A stretch of 64,000 nucleotides of DNA from Rubrivivax sp. (lineage in GTDB: Bacteria; Pseudomonadota; Gammaproteobacteria; Burkholderiales; Burkholderiaceae_C). Below the pieces are notes generated by a model. The model ran no database searches and was not told where the DNA came from. It was given only the letters and a program-made list of their open reading frames with translations. This document shows, one piece after another, positions 24,400 to 34,493 of this stretch. Made by a program: the position numbers and the translations under genes. How positions within the stretch are numbered: the stretch's first letter is position 1; every line of letters starts with the position of its first letter. Location of the stretch: the NCBI GenBank assembly GCA_027485165.1, contig JAIXRN010000066.1:38169-102168 (forward strand), read 5' to 3'.

Positions 24400-25047
24400 T
24401 CAGGTGCCGCTGCGCGCGCGGTTGATCAGGAAGTCGGCCACGCGCACCATGCCGTCGTTGCCGCCGGTCAGCGAACCCGAGGTGAAGAAGCGCCCTTGCA
24501 CGCCCAGCGCCGGTACGCCGTCGATCTTGTATTCCTGCGACAGCTGGCGGGCGCGGGTGCTGCGTGTGGTGGCGCTGAACGAGCCGTAAGCGTCTCGGAA
24601 CTTCGCCACATCGACGCCCTGGGAGCCGACGAATTCGATGATCTCCGCGTCGGTGGCCAGCTTGCGGTTTTGCTGGTGGATGGCGCTGAAAATCTTGCGG
24701 TGCATGGCTTCCAGCTGGCCCAGGTCTTCCAGCGCGTAGAAGGCCTTCTGCAGCGACTGCTGCGGCACGCTGAAAGCCACAGGCACGCGGCGGAACGCGA
24801 CATCGGGCGGTAAGCGCTTGACCCAGGCTTCCAGCGTCGATTCGAAGGCGAAGCAATGCGGGCACCAGTAGCCGAAGAATTCCACCACTTCGACCTTCTT
24901 GCCTGCTGGTACGGCCACAGACGCCGGGGTGTTCAGCTTGACGTAGTTGGTGCCCTCGACCGGCGCGCCCTGGGCGCGCGCGGTGCCGGCCATCGCCAGG
25001 CCCAGACCGCTGGCGGCCAGTTGCAGGGAAAAGTCGCGCCGTTTCAT
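24400..25047 (-). CDS. dsbA: Thiol:disulfide interchange protein DsbA
   Basis: This 215-residue periplasmic oxidase introduces disulphides into exported proteins. The signal peptide starts MKRRDFSLQLAASGLGLAMAG and ends ARA; the RR could make it Tat-compatible. The active site CPHC is at residues 62-65 within VVEFFGYWCPHCFAFES, and cis-Pro is in DGVPALGVQG. AAAGGA precedes the ATG at 25047 by 5 bases; an upstream in-frame start at 25164 would hide the signal peptide. The SPOR-protein gene lies 148 bases upstream on the same strand. Confidence 0.94.
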   Translation of the reverse strand: MKRRDFSLQLAASGLGLAMAGTARAQGAPVEGTNYVKLNTPASVAVPAGKKVEVVEFFGYWCPHCFAFESTLEAWVKRLPPDVAFRRVPVAFSVPQQSLQKAFYALEDLGQLEAMHRKIFSAIHQQNRKLATDAEIIEFVGSQGVDVAKFRDAYGSFSATTRSTRARQLSQEYKIDGVPALGVQGRFFTSGSLTGGNDGMVRVADFLINRARSGT

Positions 25048-25195
25048 GACAATCCTTTCAAGGTACGTGGGAATAGATGCGGGGCGTGGATCAGACCTTA
25101 ACGGCTTCGGAGCCGACCCGGCTGACTCGGTTCCATTTCCATGCCGGCGGCGGCAAAAACCCACGGCCTGCGGTGGCGACGGCGCAGCGGCGAGT

Positions 25196-25900
25196 TCAGG
25201 GTTTTTCGACGCGCACGATCTGCGATTCGATGCTCGATTCCTGCAGCCGCAGCTGCAGGCCGTCTGCGTCCTCGCGGCTTCTCAGCGGGCCCAGGCGCAC
25301 GCGGTAGACGGTACGGCCGGCTTGCTCGCGTTCGCTGACGCGGGCCGTGTGCCCGGCCATGGCCAGGCGGGCGCGCTGCTGTTCAGCGTCTTCGCTGCGC
25401 GTGAAGGCGCCGGCCTGAACGAAGTAGATGAACGGGTCGGCCGCCGGCCGGGCGGGCGCGTCGGTGCCGGCCAGGATGGCGGCCGGGTCGCGGCCGGCGG
25501 CGCGGGCCACAGCGGCAGAAGCTGCAGCCGAACCGGGTGCAGCGGCAGAGGCTGCGGGCAAGGCCGCCACCGCCGCCCCAGGGGCACTGGCGGCCGGGGC
25601 AGCGGGGGCAGGGCTGGCCGACGCTGCCGGGTCTGTGGCAGCCACGGGGCGTGGCGGCAGCTTGCTGCCCAGCGGGGCGTTCGGGTCCCAGTTGCGGTTG
25701 CGTTCGGCTTCGGCAGTGTCTTGTTCCGCCGTGCGCTGGGGCACCTTGTTGACGAAGGGGATGGGCGCGCGCGTGATGTACAGCGCCACGGCCAGCGCCA
25801 TCGCCAAGCCCACCAGCAGGCCCACGACCACGCCCAACGCAAAGCCACCGCGGGCCGGGGCGGCGCCAGGCTTCCTGACAGCCTTCATGTCCGCCTTCAT
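25196..25900 (-). CDS. SPOR domain-containing protein
   Basis: This 234-residue bitopic inner-membrane protein has a cytoplasmic basic N terminus, a single TM ([23 protein letters not shown], about 20-42) and a long Ala/Pro linker (about 60-145). A C-terminal SPOR domain follows ([31 protein letters not shown] to the end). SPOR domains bind denuded peptidoglycan at the division septum, so a role in cell division or envelope remodelling is likely. It resembles FtsN in architecture. Its ATG overlaps the argS stop (ATGA). Confidence 0.9.
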   Translation of the reverse strand: MKADMKAVRKPGAAPARGGFALGVVVGLLVGLAMALAVALYITRAPIPFVNKVPQRTAEQDTAEAERNRNWDPNAPLGSKLPPRPVAATDPAASASPAPAAPAASAPGAAVAALPAASAAAPGSAAASAAVARAAGRDPAAILAGTDAPARPAADPFIYFVQAGAFTRSEDAEQQRARLAMAGHTARVSEREQAGRTVYRVRLGPLRSREDADGLQLRLQESSIESQIVRVEKP

Positions 25901-27642
25901 GCTGCCACCTCGGCATCGGCCGGCAGGTCACGCGCCATCGCCACCGGGGCGCTGACGCCCAGCACCGCCAGCGCGTTGCGCAGCACCTGGGCCGTGGCCG
26001 CCAGCAGGGCCATGCGGGCACGTGCCAGCGCGGCGTCGTCCACCAGGAAGCGTTCGGCCGCGTAGTAGTGGTGGAAGGCGGCCGCCAGGTCGCGCAGGTA
26101 GAAGGCCACGTCGTGCGGCGCCAGGTCGGCCGCAGCACGTGCCAGCATGGCGGGGTAGTCGGCCAGCTTCAGCATCAGCGCGGCTTCGGTGGGCGCAGTC
26201 AGCAGGCCCAGGTCGGCCTGGGCCAGTCCAGCCGGGGCAACGGCATCTTCGTTACCGCCATGCTGGTCGCGGTAGGCTGCCAGCACCGAACAGATGCGGG
26301 CGTGGGCGTACTGCACATAGAACACCGGGTTCTCGTCGTTGGCCTTCAGCGCCAGGTCGACGTCGAAGGTGAATTCGGTGTCGGCCTTGCGGCTGATGAG
26401 GAAGAAGCGCACGGCGTCGCGGCTGGTCCAGTCGATCAGGTCGCGCACGCTGACGGACGTGCCGGCGCGCTTGGACATCTTCACTTCCTGGCCGCCCTTC
26501 ATCACCGCGATCATCTTGTAGAGCACGTAGTCGGGGTAGCCGGCCGGGATGCCCAAGCCCACGGCTTGCAGCCCGGCGCGCACCCGCGCCACGGTGCCGT
26601 GGTGGTCGGTGCCCTGGACGTTGATGACCTGGGTGTAGCCGCGCTCGAACTTCGCCAGGTGGTAGGCGACGTCGGGCACGAAGTAGGTGTAGGTGCCGTC
26701 CTGCTTGCGCATGACCCGGTCTTTGTCGTCGCCGTAGTCGGTGGTGCGCAGCCACAGCGCGCCGCCTTCTTCGAAAGTCTTGCCGCTGGCCACCAGGCGC
26801 TGCACGGTGTCGTCGACACGGCCGCTGCTGTACAGGCTGCTTTCCAGGAAGTAATGATCGAAGTGCACGCCGAAGGCGCGCAGGTCCAGGTCCTGTTCGT
26901 GGCGCAGGAAGGCCACCGCGAACTGCGTGATCGCAGCCAGGTCGTTCACATCGCCGCTGGCGGTGAACTCGCGGTCGTCGGATTTCACGGTCTTCCTGGC
27001 CAGGTAGTCGGCGGCGATGTCGGCGATGTAGTCGCCGTTGTAGGCGTTCTCGGGCCACCCGGCGTCGCCGGGCTTGAAGCCCTGCAGCCGCTTTTGCACC
27101 GAGATGCCCAGGTTGTTGATCTGCACGCCGGCGTCGTTGTAATAGAACTCGCGCAGCACCTCGGCGCCCTGGCTGTGCAGCAGATTGCAGATGCTGTCGC
27201 CCAGCGCGGCATTGCGACCGTGGCCCACGTGCAGCGGGCCGGTGGGGTTGGCGCTGACGAATTCCACCATCACCTGGCGGCCGCTGGCGGGCTGCTGGCC
27301 AAAACCGTCGCCGGCAGCCAGCACCTCGGTCACCACGGCCTGTTTGGCCGCGGCAGCCAGGCGCAGGTTGATGAAGCCGGGGCCGGCGATTTCCAGCGCC
27401 TGCACCCAGCGCTGCACAGCCGGCTGGCGCTGCAGCGCGGCCACCAGGGCCTGCGCGACTTCGCGCGGGTTCTGGCGCAGCGGGCGGCTCAGGGCCATGG
27501 CCGCGGTGATGGCGAAGTCGCCGTGCGCCGCCTGCTTCGGGCTTTCGAAGGCCGCCACCGGGGGCGCCGTGCCCTCGGGCAGACCGATTTCACCCAGGGC
27601 CGCGGCCAGGGCCTGCAGCAATTCCTGCTTGGCTTTGATCAT
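25897..27642 (-). CDS. argS: Arginyl-tRNA synthetase
   Basis: This 581-residue class I synthetase charges tRNA-Arg. An N-terminal Add-1 domain (1-110) recognises the tRNA D-loop. The catalytic HIGH motif is HVGHG (138-142) within [15 protein letters not shown], and the KMSKS motif is KMSKRAG in [21 protein letters not shown] helical anticodon-binding domain ends the protein. Length and motif order are normal. It diverges from the kinase gene, with 98 bases between starts. Confidence 0.97.
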   Translation of the reverse strand: MIKAKQELLQALAAALGEIGLPEGTAPPVAAFESPKQAAHGDFAITAAMALSRPLRQNPREVAQALVAALQRQPAVQRWVQALEIAGPGFINLRLAAAAKQAVVTEVLAAGDGFGQQPASGRQVMVEFVSANPTGPLHVGHGRNAALGDSICNLLHSQGAEVLREFYYNDAGVQINNLGISVQKRLQGFKPGDAGWPENAYNGDYIADIAADYLARKTVKSDDREFTASGDVNDLAAITQFAVAFLRHEQDLDLRAFGVHFDHYFLESSLYSSGRVDDTVQRLVASGKTFEEGGALWLRTTDYGDDKDRVMRKQDGTYTYFVPDVAYHLAKFERGYTQVINVQGTDHHGTVARVRAGLQAVGLGIPAGYPDYVLYKMIAVMKGGQEVKMSKRAGTSVSVRDLIDWTSRDAVRFFLISRKADTEFTFDVDLALKANDENPVFYVQYAHARICSVLAAYRDQHGGNEDAVAPAGLAQADLGLLTAPTEAALMLKLADYPAMLARAAADLAPHDVAFYLRDLAAAFHHYYAAERFLVDDAALARARMALLAATAQVLRNALAVLGVSAPVAMARDLPADAEVAA

Positions 27643-27740
27643 GGGGCGCGATTCTACTTTTCGACCCTGTGCCGGTTTGGCGCCCGTTCCCGGTGCTGTT
27701 CGGGCGTTCAGCGCCAGCCCGCGACGCCAACATCCCGGGG

Positions 27741-29114
27741 ATGGCTGCCCGCGACGCCCTACATCCGCCCCTGCCTGCTTCGGCGCCGGGCACCGACACC
27801 GGACTGCCTGCCAGCATCGGCAAGTACCGGGTGAAGTCGCGCCTGGGCGAAGGCGCCACGAGCGAAGTCTTCCTGGCCTACGACCCCTTCCGCGCGCAGG
27901 ACGTGGCCATCAAGCGCGTGCGCCGCAGCCTGCTGGAAGACGCGCGCGAAACACACTTCCAGCAGCGCTTCTTCGAAGCTGAAGCCGCGCTGGTGGGCCG
28001 GCTGAACCACCCGAACGTGGTGCAGATCCTGGACGCGGTGGACGACCCGGCCGCGCCCTACCTGGTGATGGAATACGTCAAAGGTGTGACGCTGCGCCGC
28101 TATTGCCGCGCCGACGCGCTGCTACCGCTGGCCACCGTGATCGAAATCGGCTTCAAGTGCGCGATGGCCCTGGGCTACGTCTTCAAGCAGGGCCTGATCC
28201 ACCGCGACGTGAAGCCCGCGAACCTGATGGTGACGCTGGACGGCGAGCAGATCGACGAGGTCAAGATCACCGACTTCGGCAGCGTCTTCAACCTGGGCGC
28301 CGACCACACGCAGGTCTTCCGCGTCGGCAGCCTGGCCTACATGTCGCCCGAGCAACTGGACGGCGACGTGCTGGACTGCCGGGCCGACATCTATTCGCTC
28401 AGCGCGGTGATCTACCACTTGCTGGCGGGGCGTCCGCCCTTCGACGCCACGCAACAGGCAGCCATCATGAACCAGATCTACAACGCCACGCCGCCGCCGC
28501 TGGCCAGCCTGCGCGAAGGCATTGCACCGGCACTGCAGGCGCTGATCGAAAGCGGCCTGGCCAAGAAACGCGAAGACCGGCCGGCCAGCTGGGACGCCTT
28601 TTCTCAAGCCTTGTCGGCCCTGGTGGCCAGCCAGCAGGTGCCGCGCGGGCCGCTGCAGGGCGTGCTGGATTCCGAGCGTTTCACGCTGCTGCGGTCACTG
28701 GACTTCTTCGCCGGCTTCGGCGACGTGGAACTGTGGGAAGTGGTGCACCGCGCGCACTGGCAGCGCCACGGCTTTGGCGCGGCGCTGTTCAGGAAGGGCG
28801 AGGAAGGCAACGCCTTTCACATCATCACGCAGGGCCAGGTGGACGTGTACCGCGACGGCAGCAAGGTCGCCAGTCTGGGCGCCGGCACCTCGGTGGGTGA
28901 AATGGCCTACCTGGCCCCCAGCCCCGACCTGCGGGTGCATGCCGCCGACCTGCTGGTGTCGCAGCCGGCCACCACGCTGGCCTTCACGCCCGACACCATG
29001 GGCCAGCTGTCCCTGGCCACGCGGCACCTGTTCGACGAGGCCTTCATCCGCGTGCTCGTGCGCCGGCTGCACGCCGCACACGAAGCCCTGGCCCACCCGC
29101 GCCGGATTCTTTAG
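27741..29114 (+). CDS. Serine/threonine protein kinase fused to a cyclic-nucleotide-binding domain
   Basis: This 457-residue protein has an N-terminal Hanks-type kinase (29-305). The Gly loop is GEGATSEVF (36-44), catalytic Lys is K58, the alpha-C Glu is E81, HRDVKPAN is at 154-161, DFG at 178-180 and MSPEQ at 201-205, so it should be active. Residues about 315-445 form a CNB/CAP-like domain with [24 protein letters not shown] and [20 protein letters not shown], the phosphate-binding cassette region with Glu and Arg. There is no TM segment. The start at ATG 27741 is preferred over 27669. Allosteric control by cAMP/cGMP is inferred from architecture only. Confidence 0.88.
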   Translation: MAARDALHPPLPASAPGTDTGLPASIGKYRVKSRLGEGATSEVFLAYDPFRAQDVAIKRVRRSLLEDARETHFQQRFFEAEAALVGRLNHPNVVQILDAVDDPAAPYLVMEYVKGVTLRRYCRADALLPLATVIEIGFKCAMALGYVFKQGLIHRDVKPANLMVTLDGEQIDEVKITDFGSVFNLGADHTQVFRVGSLAYMSPEQLDGDVLDCRADIYSLSAVIYHLLAGRPPFDATQQAAIMNQIYNATPPPLASLREGIAPALQALIESGLAKKREDRPASWDAFSQALSALVASQQVPRGPLQGVLDSERFTLLRSLDFFAGFGDVELWEVVHRAHWQRHGFGAALFRKGEEGNAFHIITQGQVDVYRDGSKVASLGAGTSVGEMAYLAPSPDLRVHAADLLVSQPATTLAFTPDTMGQLSLATRHLFDEAFIRVLVRRLHAAHEALAHPRRIL

Positions 29115-29224
29115 CGCCCCGGTCGGCGGCCGCCCGCCCCCGCGCGTTCATGGATTGCCGATGCCTTGCGGCTCTGCTGCAATCGCCATCGGCATTCCGC
29201 CAACCGCCGCCCTGGAGCCGTTCC

Positions 29225-29503
29225 ATGAAGAAGACCTTTTTCACCGCCTGCCTGCTGTCCCTGAGCCTGTTCGCAGGCCAGGCCTTTGCCGCCAACGCAG
29301 CCTGCGAGGCCAAGGCCATCGACAAGAACGGCAAGCCGCTGGCCGGCGCAGCCAAGACCAGCTTCATGAAGAAGTGCGAAGGCGACGCCAAGGGCGGCAG
29401 TGCCTGCGAAGCCAAGGCCGTGGACAAGAACGGCAAGGCCCTGGCGGGTGCTGCCAAGACCAGCTTCATGAAGAAGTGCGAAGCCGATAGCGCCAAGGGC
29501 TAG
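29225..29503 (+). CDS. PsiF-repeat periplasmic protein
   Basis: This 92-residue protein has a clear signal peptide (KKTFFTACLLSLSLFAGQAFA) and two near-identical PsiF repeats. Each runs CEAKAxDKNGKxLAGAAK then TSFMKKCE and carries a pair of cysteines that could form one disulphide. PsiF is named for phosphate-starvation induction in E. coli; the function is unknown. The two repeats are also close at the DNA level, which suggests a recent internal duplication. The gene lies 110 bases after the kinase gene and could be cotranscribed. Confidence 0.87.
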   Translation: MKKTFFTACLLSLSLFAGQAFAANAACEAKAIDKNGKPLAGAAKTSFMKKCEGDAKGGSACEAKAVDKNGKALAGAAKTSFMKKCEADSAKG

Positions 29504-29524
29504 ACGGCCGCAGCCAGGCGAGGC

Positions 29525-30442
29525 TTAGGCCTCGCCCGCCCTCTGCCAGTAGGCGGGGTCGCCGTAGCTGTGCTTGATGAAGTCGATCCACAGCCGCACG
29601 CGCAGAGGCAGGTGCTTGCGCTGGGCAAACACCGCGTAGATGCCGTTGGGCGGGGCGGCAAATTCTTCCAGCACCACCTGCAGCCGGCCCTGGGCCACGT
29701 GCTGCTGCACTTCCCAGGTGCTGCGCCAGGCAATGCCCAGGCCCTGCAGGCACCACTGGTGCAGCACCTGGCCGTCGCTGCAGTCCAGCCTGCCGCTGGG
29801 GCGCAGGTGCGTCACCTGGCCGTCCACGGTGAAGGCCCAGCCGCGCGTCTGGCTGGCGTCCGAGCTCAGCGTCAGGCACTGGTGGCGGGCCAGCTCGGCG
29901 GGGTTCTGCGGCACGCCGTTTTTCTGCAGGTAGTCGGGCGTGGCCACGCACAGCCGGCGGTTGTCGGCCAGCCGCACGCTGACCAGGCTGCTGTCGGGCA
30001 GGTCGCCCACGCGCACCGCGCAGTCCACACCTTCGTTCACGATGTCCACCACCCGGTCGCTGAGGTTCAGCGACAGGCTCACGTCCGGATGCTGGGCGAT
30101 GAAGTCCGGCACCAGCGGCGCCACATGCCGGCGGCCGAATCCCGCTGGCGCGGTGATGCGCAGGTGCCCGCTGGCCTTCACCCCGCCTTCGCTGACGCTG
30201 GCTTCGGCGTTCGCCAGGTCGGCCAGGAAGCGCTGGCAGTCTTCCAGGAAGGCGCTGCCTTCATGCGTCAGCGTGAGCTTGCGCGTGGTGCGCACCAGCA
30301 GCTTCACGCCCAGGCGTTCTTCCAGCGCGTCGATGCGCCGGCCGATGACCGCGGGCGCCACGCCTTCGGCGTGGGCGGCGGCGGTCAGGCTGCCGCGCGT
30401 GGACACCGAGACGAAGGATTCGATCTGCTTCAGCCGCGCCAT
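29525..30442 (-). CDS. LysR-family transcriptional regulator
   Basis: This 305-residue LTTR has an N-terminal winged HTH (residues 1-60, IESFVSVSTRGSLTAAAHAEGVAPAVIGRRIDALEERLGVKLLVRTTRKLTLT) and a periplasmic-binding-protein-like effector domain (about 90-300). The inducer is unknown; the sequence is closest in style to the CrgA/DmlR group. It diverges from the haloacid dehalogenase gene across 84 bases containing a palindrome, so control of that gene and glcB is the simplest expectation. Start ATG 30442. Confidence 0.92.
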   Translation of the reverse strand: MARLKQIESFVSVSTRGSLTAAAHAEGVAPAVIGRRIDALEERLGVKLLVRTTRKLTLTHEGSAFLEDCQRFLADLANAEASVSEGGVKASGHLRITAPAGFGRRHVAPLVPDFIAQHPDVSLSLNLSDRVVDIVNEGVDCAVRVGDLPDSSLVSVRLADNRRLCVATPDYLQKNGVPQNPAELARHQCLTLSSDASQTRGWAFTVDGQVTHLRPSGRLDCSDGQVLHQWCLQGLGIAWRSTWEVQQHVAQGRLQVVLEEFAAPPNGIYAVFAQRKHLPLRVRLWIDFIKHSYGDPAYWQRAGEA

Positions 30443-30526
30443 GCGTGAGACTATGCACTAAATTGACATCAATCCAACACCATTTCAGCTGTTAATACCC
30501 GACGCGGTCTTGAATAGACTGCGCGG
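30443..30526. promoter_or_regulatory. Divergent LysR/dehalogenase regulatory region
   Basis: This short AT-richer island (84 bases) contains the perfect palindrome ATTGACATCAAT at 30462-30473, a possible LysR-type half-site pair, with a consensus -35 TTGACA at 30463-30468 inside it. No well-spaced -10 follows on the plus strand. On the minus strand TTGGAT and CATAGT are 16 bases apart. Confidence 0.4.
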
Positions 30527-31255
30527 ATGGCCAGAACTCCGCCCCCGCCGCGTGCCGTGCTGTTCGACGCTTACGGCACCCTGTTCGACGTCTACAGCGT
30601 CGGGCTGCTGGCCGAACAGCTGTTCCCCGGCCGCGGTGAGGCGCTGGCCCAGCTGTGGCGCGACAAGCAGATCGACTACACCCGGCTGCTGACCATGGCC
30701 GGGCGCTACCAGCCTTTCTGGCAGCTCACCCGTGCAGGGCTGCGCTTTGCAGCCCAGCGTCTGGCTTTGGCTTTGAGCCCGCAGGCCGAAGACCAGCTGA
30801 TGAACCAGTACCGCCATCTCAGCGCCTTCCCGGAAAACCACGCCGTGTTGCTGGAACTGCGGCGCCGTGGCATCACCGCCGGCATCCTGAGCAACGGCGA
30901 CCCCGACATGCTGGCCGTGGCCACCAAGAGCGCGGGTTTCGACGGCCTGCTGCAGCACGTCATCAGCGTGCACGGCGTGCAGCGCTTCAAGACCGACCCG
31001 GCCGCCTACGCGCTGGGCCCGCAGACCCTGGACCTGCCGGCGCGCGACATCCTGTTCGTTTCCAGCAACGGCTGGGACGCCATCGGCGCCACCTGGCACG
31101 GCTACACCACGCTGTGGGTGAACCGCGCCGGCACGCCACTGGAACAGCTGGGTACCGAACCCACACACACCGGCACCAGCCTGCGGGCGGTGCTGGACTT
31201 CTTCCCCGGCCCGGCCGCCGCTTCCGTTTCCGTTTCCGTTCCTGATCCTGTCTGA
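30527..31255 (+). CDS. Haloacid dehalogenase, type II (L-2-haloacid dehalogenase family)
   Basis: This 242-residue HAD hydrolase has nucleophile D14 in LFDAYGTLFDVYSV. SNG in GILSNGDPDML, FKTDPAAYALG (Lys and Tyr of motif III) and FVSSNGWDAIGA (Ser-Asn-x-x-Asp) match the residues that position haloacid substrates in the type II dehalogenases, so a true dehalogenase is more likely than a generic phosphatase. The product from a haloacetate would be glycolate. It sits 21 bases before glcB, which consumes the derived glyoxylate. The C terminus contains a Ser-Val repeat (VSVSV) from a 6-bp DNA repeat. Confidence 0.86.
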   Translation: MARTPPPPRAVLFDAYGTLFDVYSVGLLAEQLFPGRGEALAQLWRDKQIDYTRLLTMAGRYQPFWQLTRAGLRFAAQRLALALSPQAEDQLMNQYRHLSAFPENHAVLLELRRRGITAGILSNGDPDMLAVATKSAGFDGLLQHVISVHGVQRFKTDPAAYALGPQTLDLPARDILFVSSNGWDAIGATWHGYTTLWVNRAGTPLEQLGTEPTHTGTSLRAVLDFFPGPAAASVSVSVPDPV

Positions 31256-31276
31256 CAGCCTTCGAAGAGCCCCACC

Positions 31277-33541
31277 ATGCGCATCCCCTGCCACCGCCTT
31301 TTCGTCGCCAACGCCCTGCACGACTTCATCGAAAACGAGGTCCTGCCCGGCACCGGCATCAGCGCCACCCACTTCTGGGCCGGCTTCGACGCCATCGTGG
31401 CCGACCTGGCCCCGCGCAACGCCGCCCTGCTGGCCGAGCGCGACCGCCTGCAGACTGAAATCGACGGCTGGCACCGCAGCCATCCCGGGCCGGTCGTAGA
31501 CGCGGCCGGCTACCGCGCCTTCCTGGAACAGATCGGCTACCTGCAGCCCACGCCAGCGCCCTTCACCGTCAGCACCGCCAACGTCGACGCCGAACTGGCC
31601 CTCCAAGCCGGCCCGCAACTGGTGGTGCCGATCCTGAACGCGCGCTACGCGCTGAACGCCGCCAATGCGCGCTGGGGCAGCCTGTACGACGCGCTGTACG
31701 GTACCGACGCCATTGCAGAAACCGACGGCGCCAGCAAGGCCGGCGCCTACAACCCAGTGCGCGGCGCGAAGGTCATCGCCTACGCCCGCCGCTTCCTGGA
31801 CCAGACCTTCCCGCTGGCCGAAGGCAGCCACGTGGACGCCAGCAGCTACCGCATCGAAGGCGGCCGCCTGCAGGTGGGCCTGAAGGGCGAAATGCAGACC
31901 GGCCTGGCCGACCCCACGGCCCTGGTGGGCTACCAGGGCAGCGCCGCCAACCCCAGCGCCGTGCTGCTGCAGCACCACGGCCTGCACGTGGACATCCGCA
32001 TCGACCGCAGCACGCCGATTGGCGCGTCCGACGCCGCCGGCGTTGCCGACCTCGTGCTGGAAGCGGCGTTGTCGACCATCCTGGACCTGGAAGACAGCGT
32101 CGCGGCGGTTGACGCCGAAGACAAGGTGCTGGGCTACCGCAACTGGCTGGGCATCCTGCAGGGCACGCTGACGGAAGAGGTGCGCAAGAACGGCCGCAGC
32201 TTCACCCGCGGGCTGAACGCCGACCGCGTCTACACCGCGGCGAATGGCCAGGGCGACAACGGCAGCGGCGAAATCCGCCTGCACGGACGCAGCCTGATGT
32301 TCCTGCGCAATGTCGGCCACCTGATGACGAACCCGGCCGTCACCTGGACCGACGCCCAGGGCCGCGAGCACGAGATCCCCGAAGGCATGCTGGACGCCAT
32401 CGTCACCACCACCATCGCCCTGCACGACCTGCAGCGCGGAGCGGGGGCGCAAAGCGGCGCTCGCGGCATCCGCAACAGCCGCACCGGCAGCATCTACATC
32501 GTCAAGCCGAAGATGCACGGCCCGGCCGAGGTGGCCTTCGCCAGCGAACTGTTCGGCCGCGTGGAACAGCTGCTGGGCCTGCCCGCCAGCACCGTGAAGC
32601 TGGGCATCATGGACGAGGAACGCCGCACCAGCGTCAACCTGAAGGCCTGCATCGCAGCGGCCAGCAGCCGCGTGGCTTTCATCAACACCGGCTTCCTGGA
32701 CCGCACCGGCGACGAGATGCACACCGCCATGCTGGCCGGCCCGATGCTGCGCAAGGGCGACATGAAGGCCAGCGCCTGGATCAGCGCCTACGAACGCAAC
32801 AACGTGCTGGTGGGCCTGGCCTGCGGGCTGCGCGGGCGTGCGCAGATCGGCAAGGGCATGTGGGCCATGCCCGACCTGATGGCCGCGATGCTGGAACAGA
32901 AGATCGCCCACCCCAAGGCCGGCGCCAACACAGCCTGGGTGCCCAGCCCCACGGCCGCCACCCTGCACGCGCTGCACTACCACCAGGTGGACGTGGCTGC
33001 GGTGCAGCGCGAGATGGAGCAGATCGACGAAGCCGCCCAGCGTGAAACCCTGCTGGCCGGCCTGCTGAGCGTGCCCGTGGCTGCAGAAGCCACGGTGGAC
33101 GGTTGGACGGCCGAGCAGCGCCAGCAGGAACTGGACAACAACGTGCAGGGCATCCTGGGCTACGTCGTGCGCTGGGTCGACCAGGGTGTGGGCTGCAGCA
33201 AGGTGCCCGACATCCACAACGTCGGCCTGATGGAAGACCGCGCCACGCTGCGCATCAGCAGCCAGCACATTGCCAACTGGCTGCAGCACGGCATCGTCAC
33301 CGAAGCCCAGGTGCGCGCGACCTTCAGCCGCATGGCCGCGGTCGTGGACGGCCAGAACGCCGGCGACCCGCTGTATCGCCCAATGGCCGGCTTCGAGGCC
33401 ACCAGCCTGGCCTACCAAGCCGCTCTGGACCTGGTCTTCAAGGGCAAGGAACAGCCCAGCGGGTACACCGAGCCCCTGCTGCACGCGGCCCGATTGAACC
33501 TGAAGGCAGCGCAAACCCAAGCCTTGGGCATGGCGGCCTGA
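31277..33541 (+). CDS. glcB: Malate synthase G
   Basis: This 754-residue enzyme condenses glyoxylate with acetyl-CoA to malate. The sequence shows the G-isoform layout: an N-terminal clasp ([18 protein letters not shown]), the TIM barrel with SRxGS-like [17 protein letters not shown] near 390, and a C-terminal plug with [19 protein letters not shown] near 655, which includes the catalytic Asp. It is about 30 residues longer than E. coli GlcB. With the dehalogenase upstream it forms a short route from haloacetate or glycolate into the TCA cycle, although the glycolate oxidase is not in the window. Confidence 0.96.
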   Translation: MRIPCHRLFVANALHDFIENEVLPGTGISATHFWAGFDAIVADLAPRNAALLAERDRLQTEIDGWHRSHPGPVVDAAGYRAFLEQIGYLQPTPAPFTVSTANVDAELALQAGPQLVVPILNARYALNAANARWGSLYDALYGTDAIAETDGASKAGAYNPVRGAKVIAYARRFLDQTFPLAEGSHVDASSYRIEGGRLQVGLKGEMQTGLADPTALVGYQGSAANPSAVLLQHHGLHVDIRIDRSTPIGASDAAGVADLVLEAALSTILDLEDSVAAVDAEDKVLGYRNWLGILQGTLTEEVRKNGRSFTRGLNADRVYTAANGQGDNGSGEIRLHGRSLMFLRNVGHLMTNPAVTWTDAQGREHEIPEGMLDAIVTTTIALHDLQRGAGAQSGARGIRNSRTGSIYIVKPKMHGPAEVAFASELFGRVEQLLGLPASTVKLGIMDEERRTSVNLKACIAAASSRVAFINTGFLDRTGDEMHTAMLAGPMLRKGDMKASAWISAYERNNVLVGLACGLRGRAQIGKGMWAMPDLMAAMLEQKIAHPKAGANTAWVPSPTAATLHALHYHQVDVAAVQREMEQIDEAAQRETLLAGLLSVPVAAEATVDGWTAEQRQQELDNNVQGILGYVVRWVDQGVGCSKVPDIHNVGLMEDRATLRISSQHIANWLQHGIVTEAQVRATFSRMAAVVDGQNAGDPLYRPMAGFEATSLAYQAALDLVFKGKEQPSGYTEPLLHAARLNLKAAQTQALGMAA

Positions 33542-33553
33542 AGCCACCATACA

Positions 33554-33579
33554 GGTCGCCCCGGCGCGCCGGGGCGACC
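33554..33579 (+). terminator. 26-base perfect palindrome after glcB
   Basis: The arm GGTCGCCCCGGCG is followed at once by its complement, forming a very stable stem 12 bases after the glcB stop. There is no T-tract. It is the likely 3' end of the dehalogenase-glcB transcript. Confidence 0.55.
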
Positions 33580-33603
33580 CGGCAGCGGGCCGTCAAGTAG
33601 TAT

Positions 33604-33615
33604 GGTTGTCGTACA
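33604..33615. promoter_or_regulatory. Candidate GntR operator upstream of the regulator gene
   Basis: GGTTGTCGTACA is the reverse complement of the site before dctP (34481-34493) over 12 bases. TTGT-N3-ACA(A) dyads are typical for FadR-subfamily GntR regulators. It lies 16 bases before the regulator's ATG, so binding would autoregulate. Confidence 0.6.
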
Positions 33616-33630
33616 GCCCTTCTCGCCCGC

Positions 33631-34434
33631 ATGACCACGCCTACGCCCGCCCCTAGTTCACGCCTGGACCAGATTCCGGCGCTGCGCGTGGGCATGCGGC
33701 TGTCGGAACAACTGGCCGACGCACTGGCCACCAGCATCCGCCAGGGCCAGTGGAAGCCGGGCGAGAAGATCCCCACCGAAGGCGCGCTCGTCGAGCGCTT
33801 CGGCGTCAGCCGCACCGTCGTTCGCGAAGCGCTGTCGCGCCTGCGCACGCTGGGGCTGGTGACTTCGCGCCAGGGTTCGGGCGCCTACGTGCAGTCGGCC
33901 GACGAGCCCGCCGACGGCAGCCTGCTGCTGGCACCGGACGGTTCGCTCAAGGCCGTGATCCAGATGGTCGAAGTGCGGCGTGCGCTGGAAGCCGAATCCG
34001 CCGCGCTGGCCGCCGCGCGGCGCAGCAGTAAGGCACTGCGCGGCATCAAGGCAGCGGTGCAGGCGCTGGACGCCGCCGTGGCACGGGGCGGCGACGGCGT
34101 CAGCGAAGACGTGGCCTTCCACGCTGCCATCGCGCAGGCCGCCGACAACCCCTTCCTGCTGAACACGCTGGCCTACCTGAACCGCTTTCTGCTCGACGCC
34201 ACGCGCGTCACACGCGCCAACGAAGCCACCCGCAGCGACCTGGAACAGGCAGTGCGCCGCGAGCACCAGGCCATCGTCGCAGCCATCGAAACCCAGGACC
34301 CGGCCGCGGCCCGCCTGGCCGGCGCCACCCATATGGTGAATGCCGCGGAACGCATCGGCCGCGCCGACCCGCTGTTCTGGAAGACCCAGGGCCGGGCCAT
34401 GGCCGAACGCCTGCGCGAAGACCTGGGTCGCTGA
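33631..34434 (+). CDS. GntR-family regulator, FadR/FCD subfamily
   Basis: This 267-residue repressor has an N-terminal winged HTH (about 20-90: LADALATSIRQGQWKPGEKIPTEGALVERFGVSRTVVREALSRLRTLGLV) and an all-helical FCD ligand domain (about 105-250). VEVRRALEAESAALAA, FHAAIAQAADNPFL and EHQAIVAAI supply the metal-binding Asp/His positions. Similar regulators head four-carbon sugar-acid operons, so the ligand is probably a tetronate or intermediate. Matched candidate operators occur before its own gene and before dctP. It is the first gene of the catabolic cluster. Confidence 0.93.
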   Translation: MTTPTPAPSSRLDQIPALRVGMRLSEQLADALATSIRQGQWKPGEKIPTEGALVERFGVSRTVVREALSRLRTLGLVTSRQGSGAYVQSADEPADGSLLLAPDGSLKAVIQMVEVRRALEAESAALAAARRSSKALRGIKAAVQALDAAVARGGDGVSEDVAFHAAIAQAADNPFLLNTLAYLNRFLLDATRVTRANEATRSDLEQAVRREHQAIVAAIETQDPAAARLAGATHMVNAAERIGRADPLFWKTQGRAMAERLREDLGR

Positions 34435-34480
34435 TCACCGGGAAAACCCCGGGCGACAGCCGGCACTTTCTTCTCATAAT

Positions 34481-34493
34481 TTGTACGACAACC
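34481..34493. promoter_or_regulatory. Candidate GntR operator upstream of dctP
   Basis: TTGTACGACAACC contains the dyad TTGT-ACG-ACAA and repeats, in reverse orientation, the sequence at 33604-33615. It lies 65 bases before dctP. Two independent occurrences flanking a regulator and its presumed target make an operator likely. Confidence 0.65.

Noticed and set aside
30463..30468. Consensus TTGACA as a sigma-70 promoter for the dehalogenase gene
   Set aside because: No -10 box lies at 16-18 bases; the nearest A/T-rich hexamer is 23 bases away.
30485..33550. A 1021-codon open frame on the minus strand opposite the dehalogenase and glcB genes
   Set aside because: It is a GC-driven shadow; the plus-strand genes have full family motifs, while this frame is His/Gln/Val-rich with no recognisable domain.
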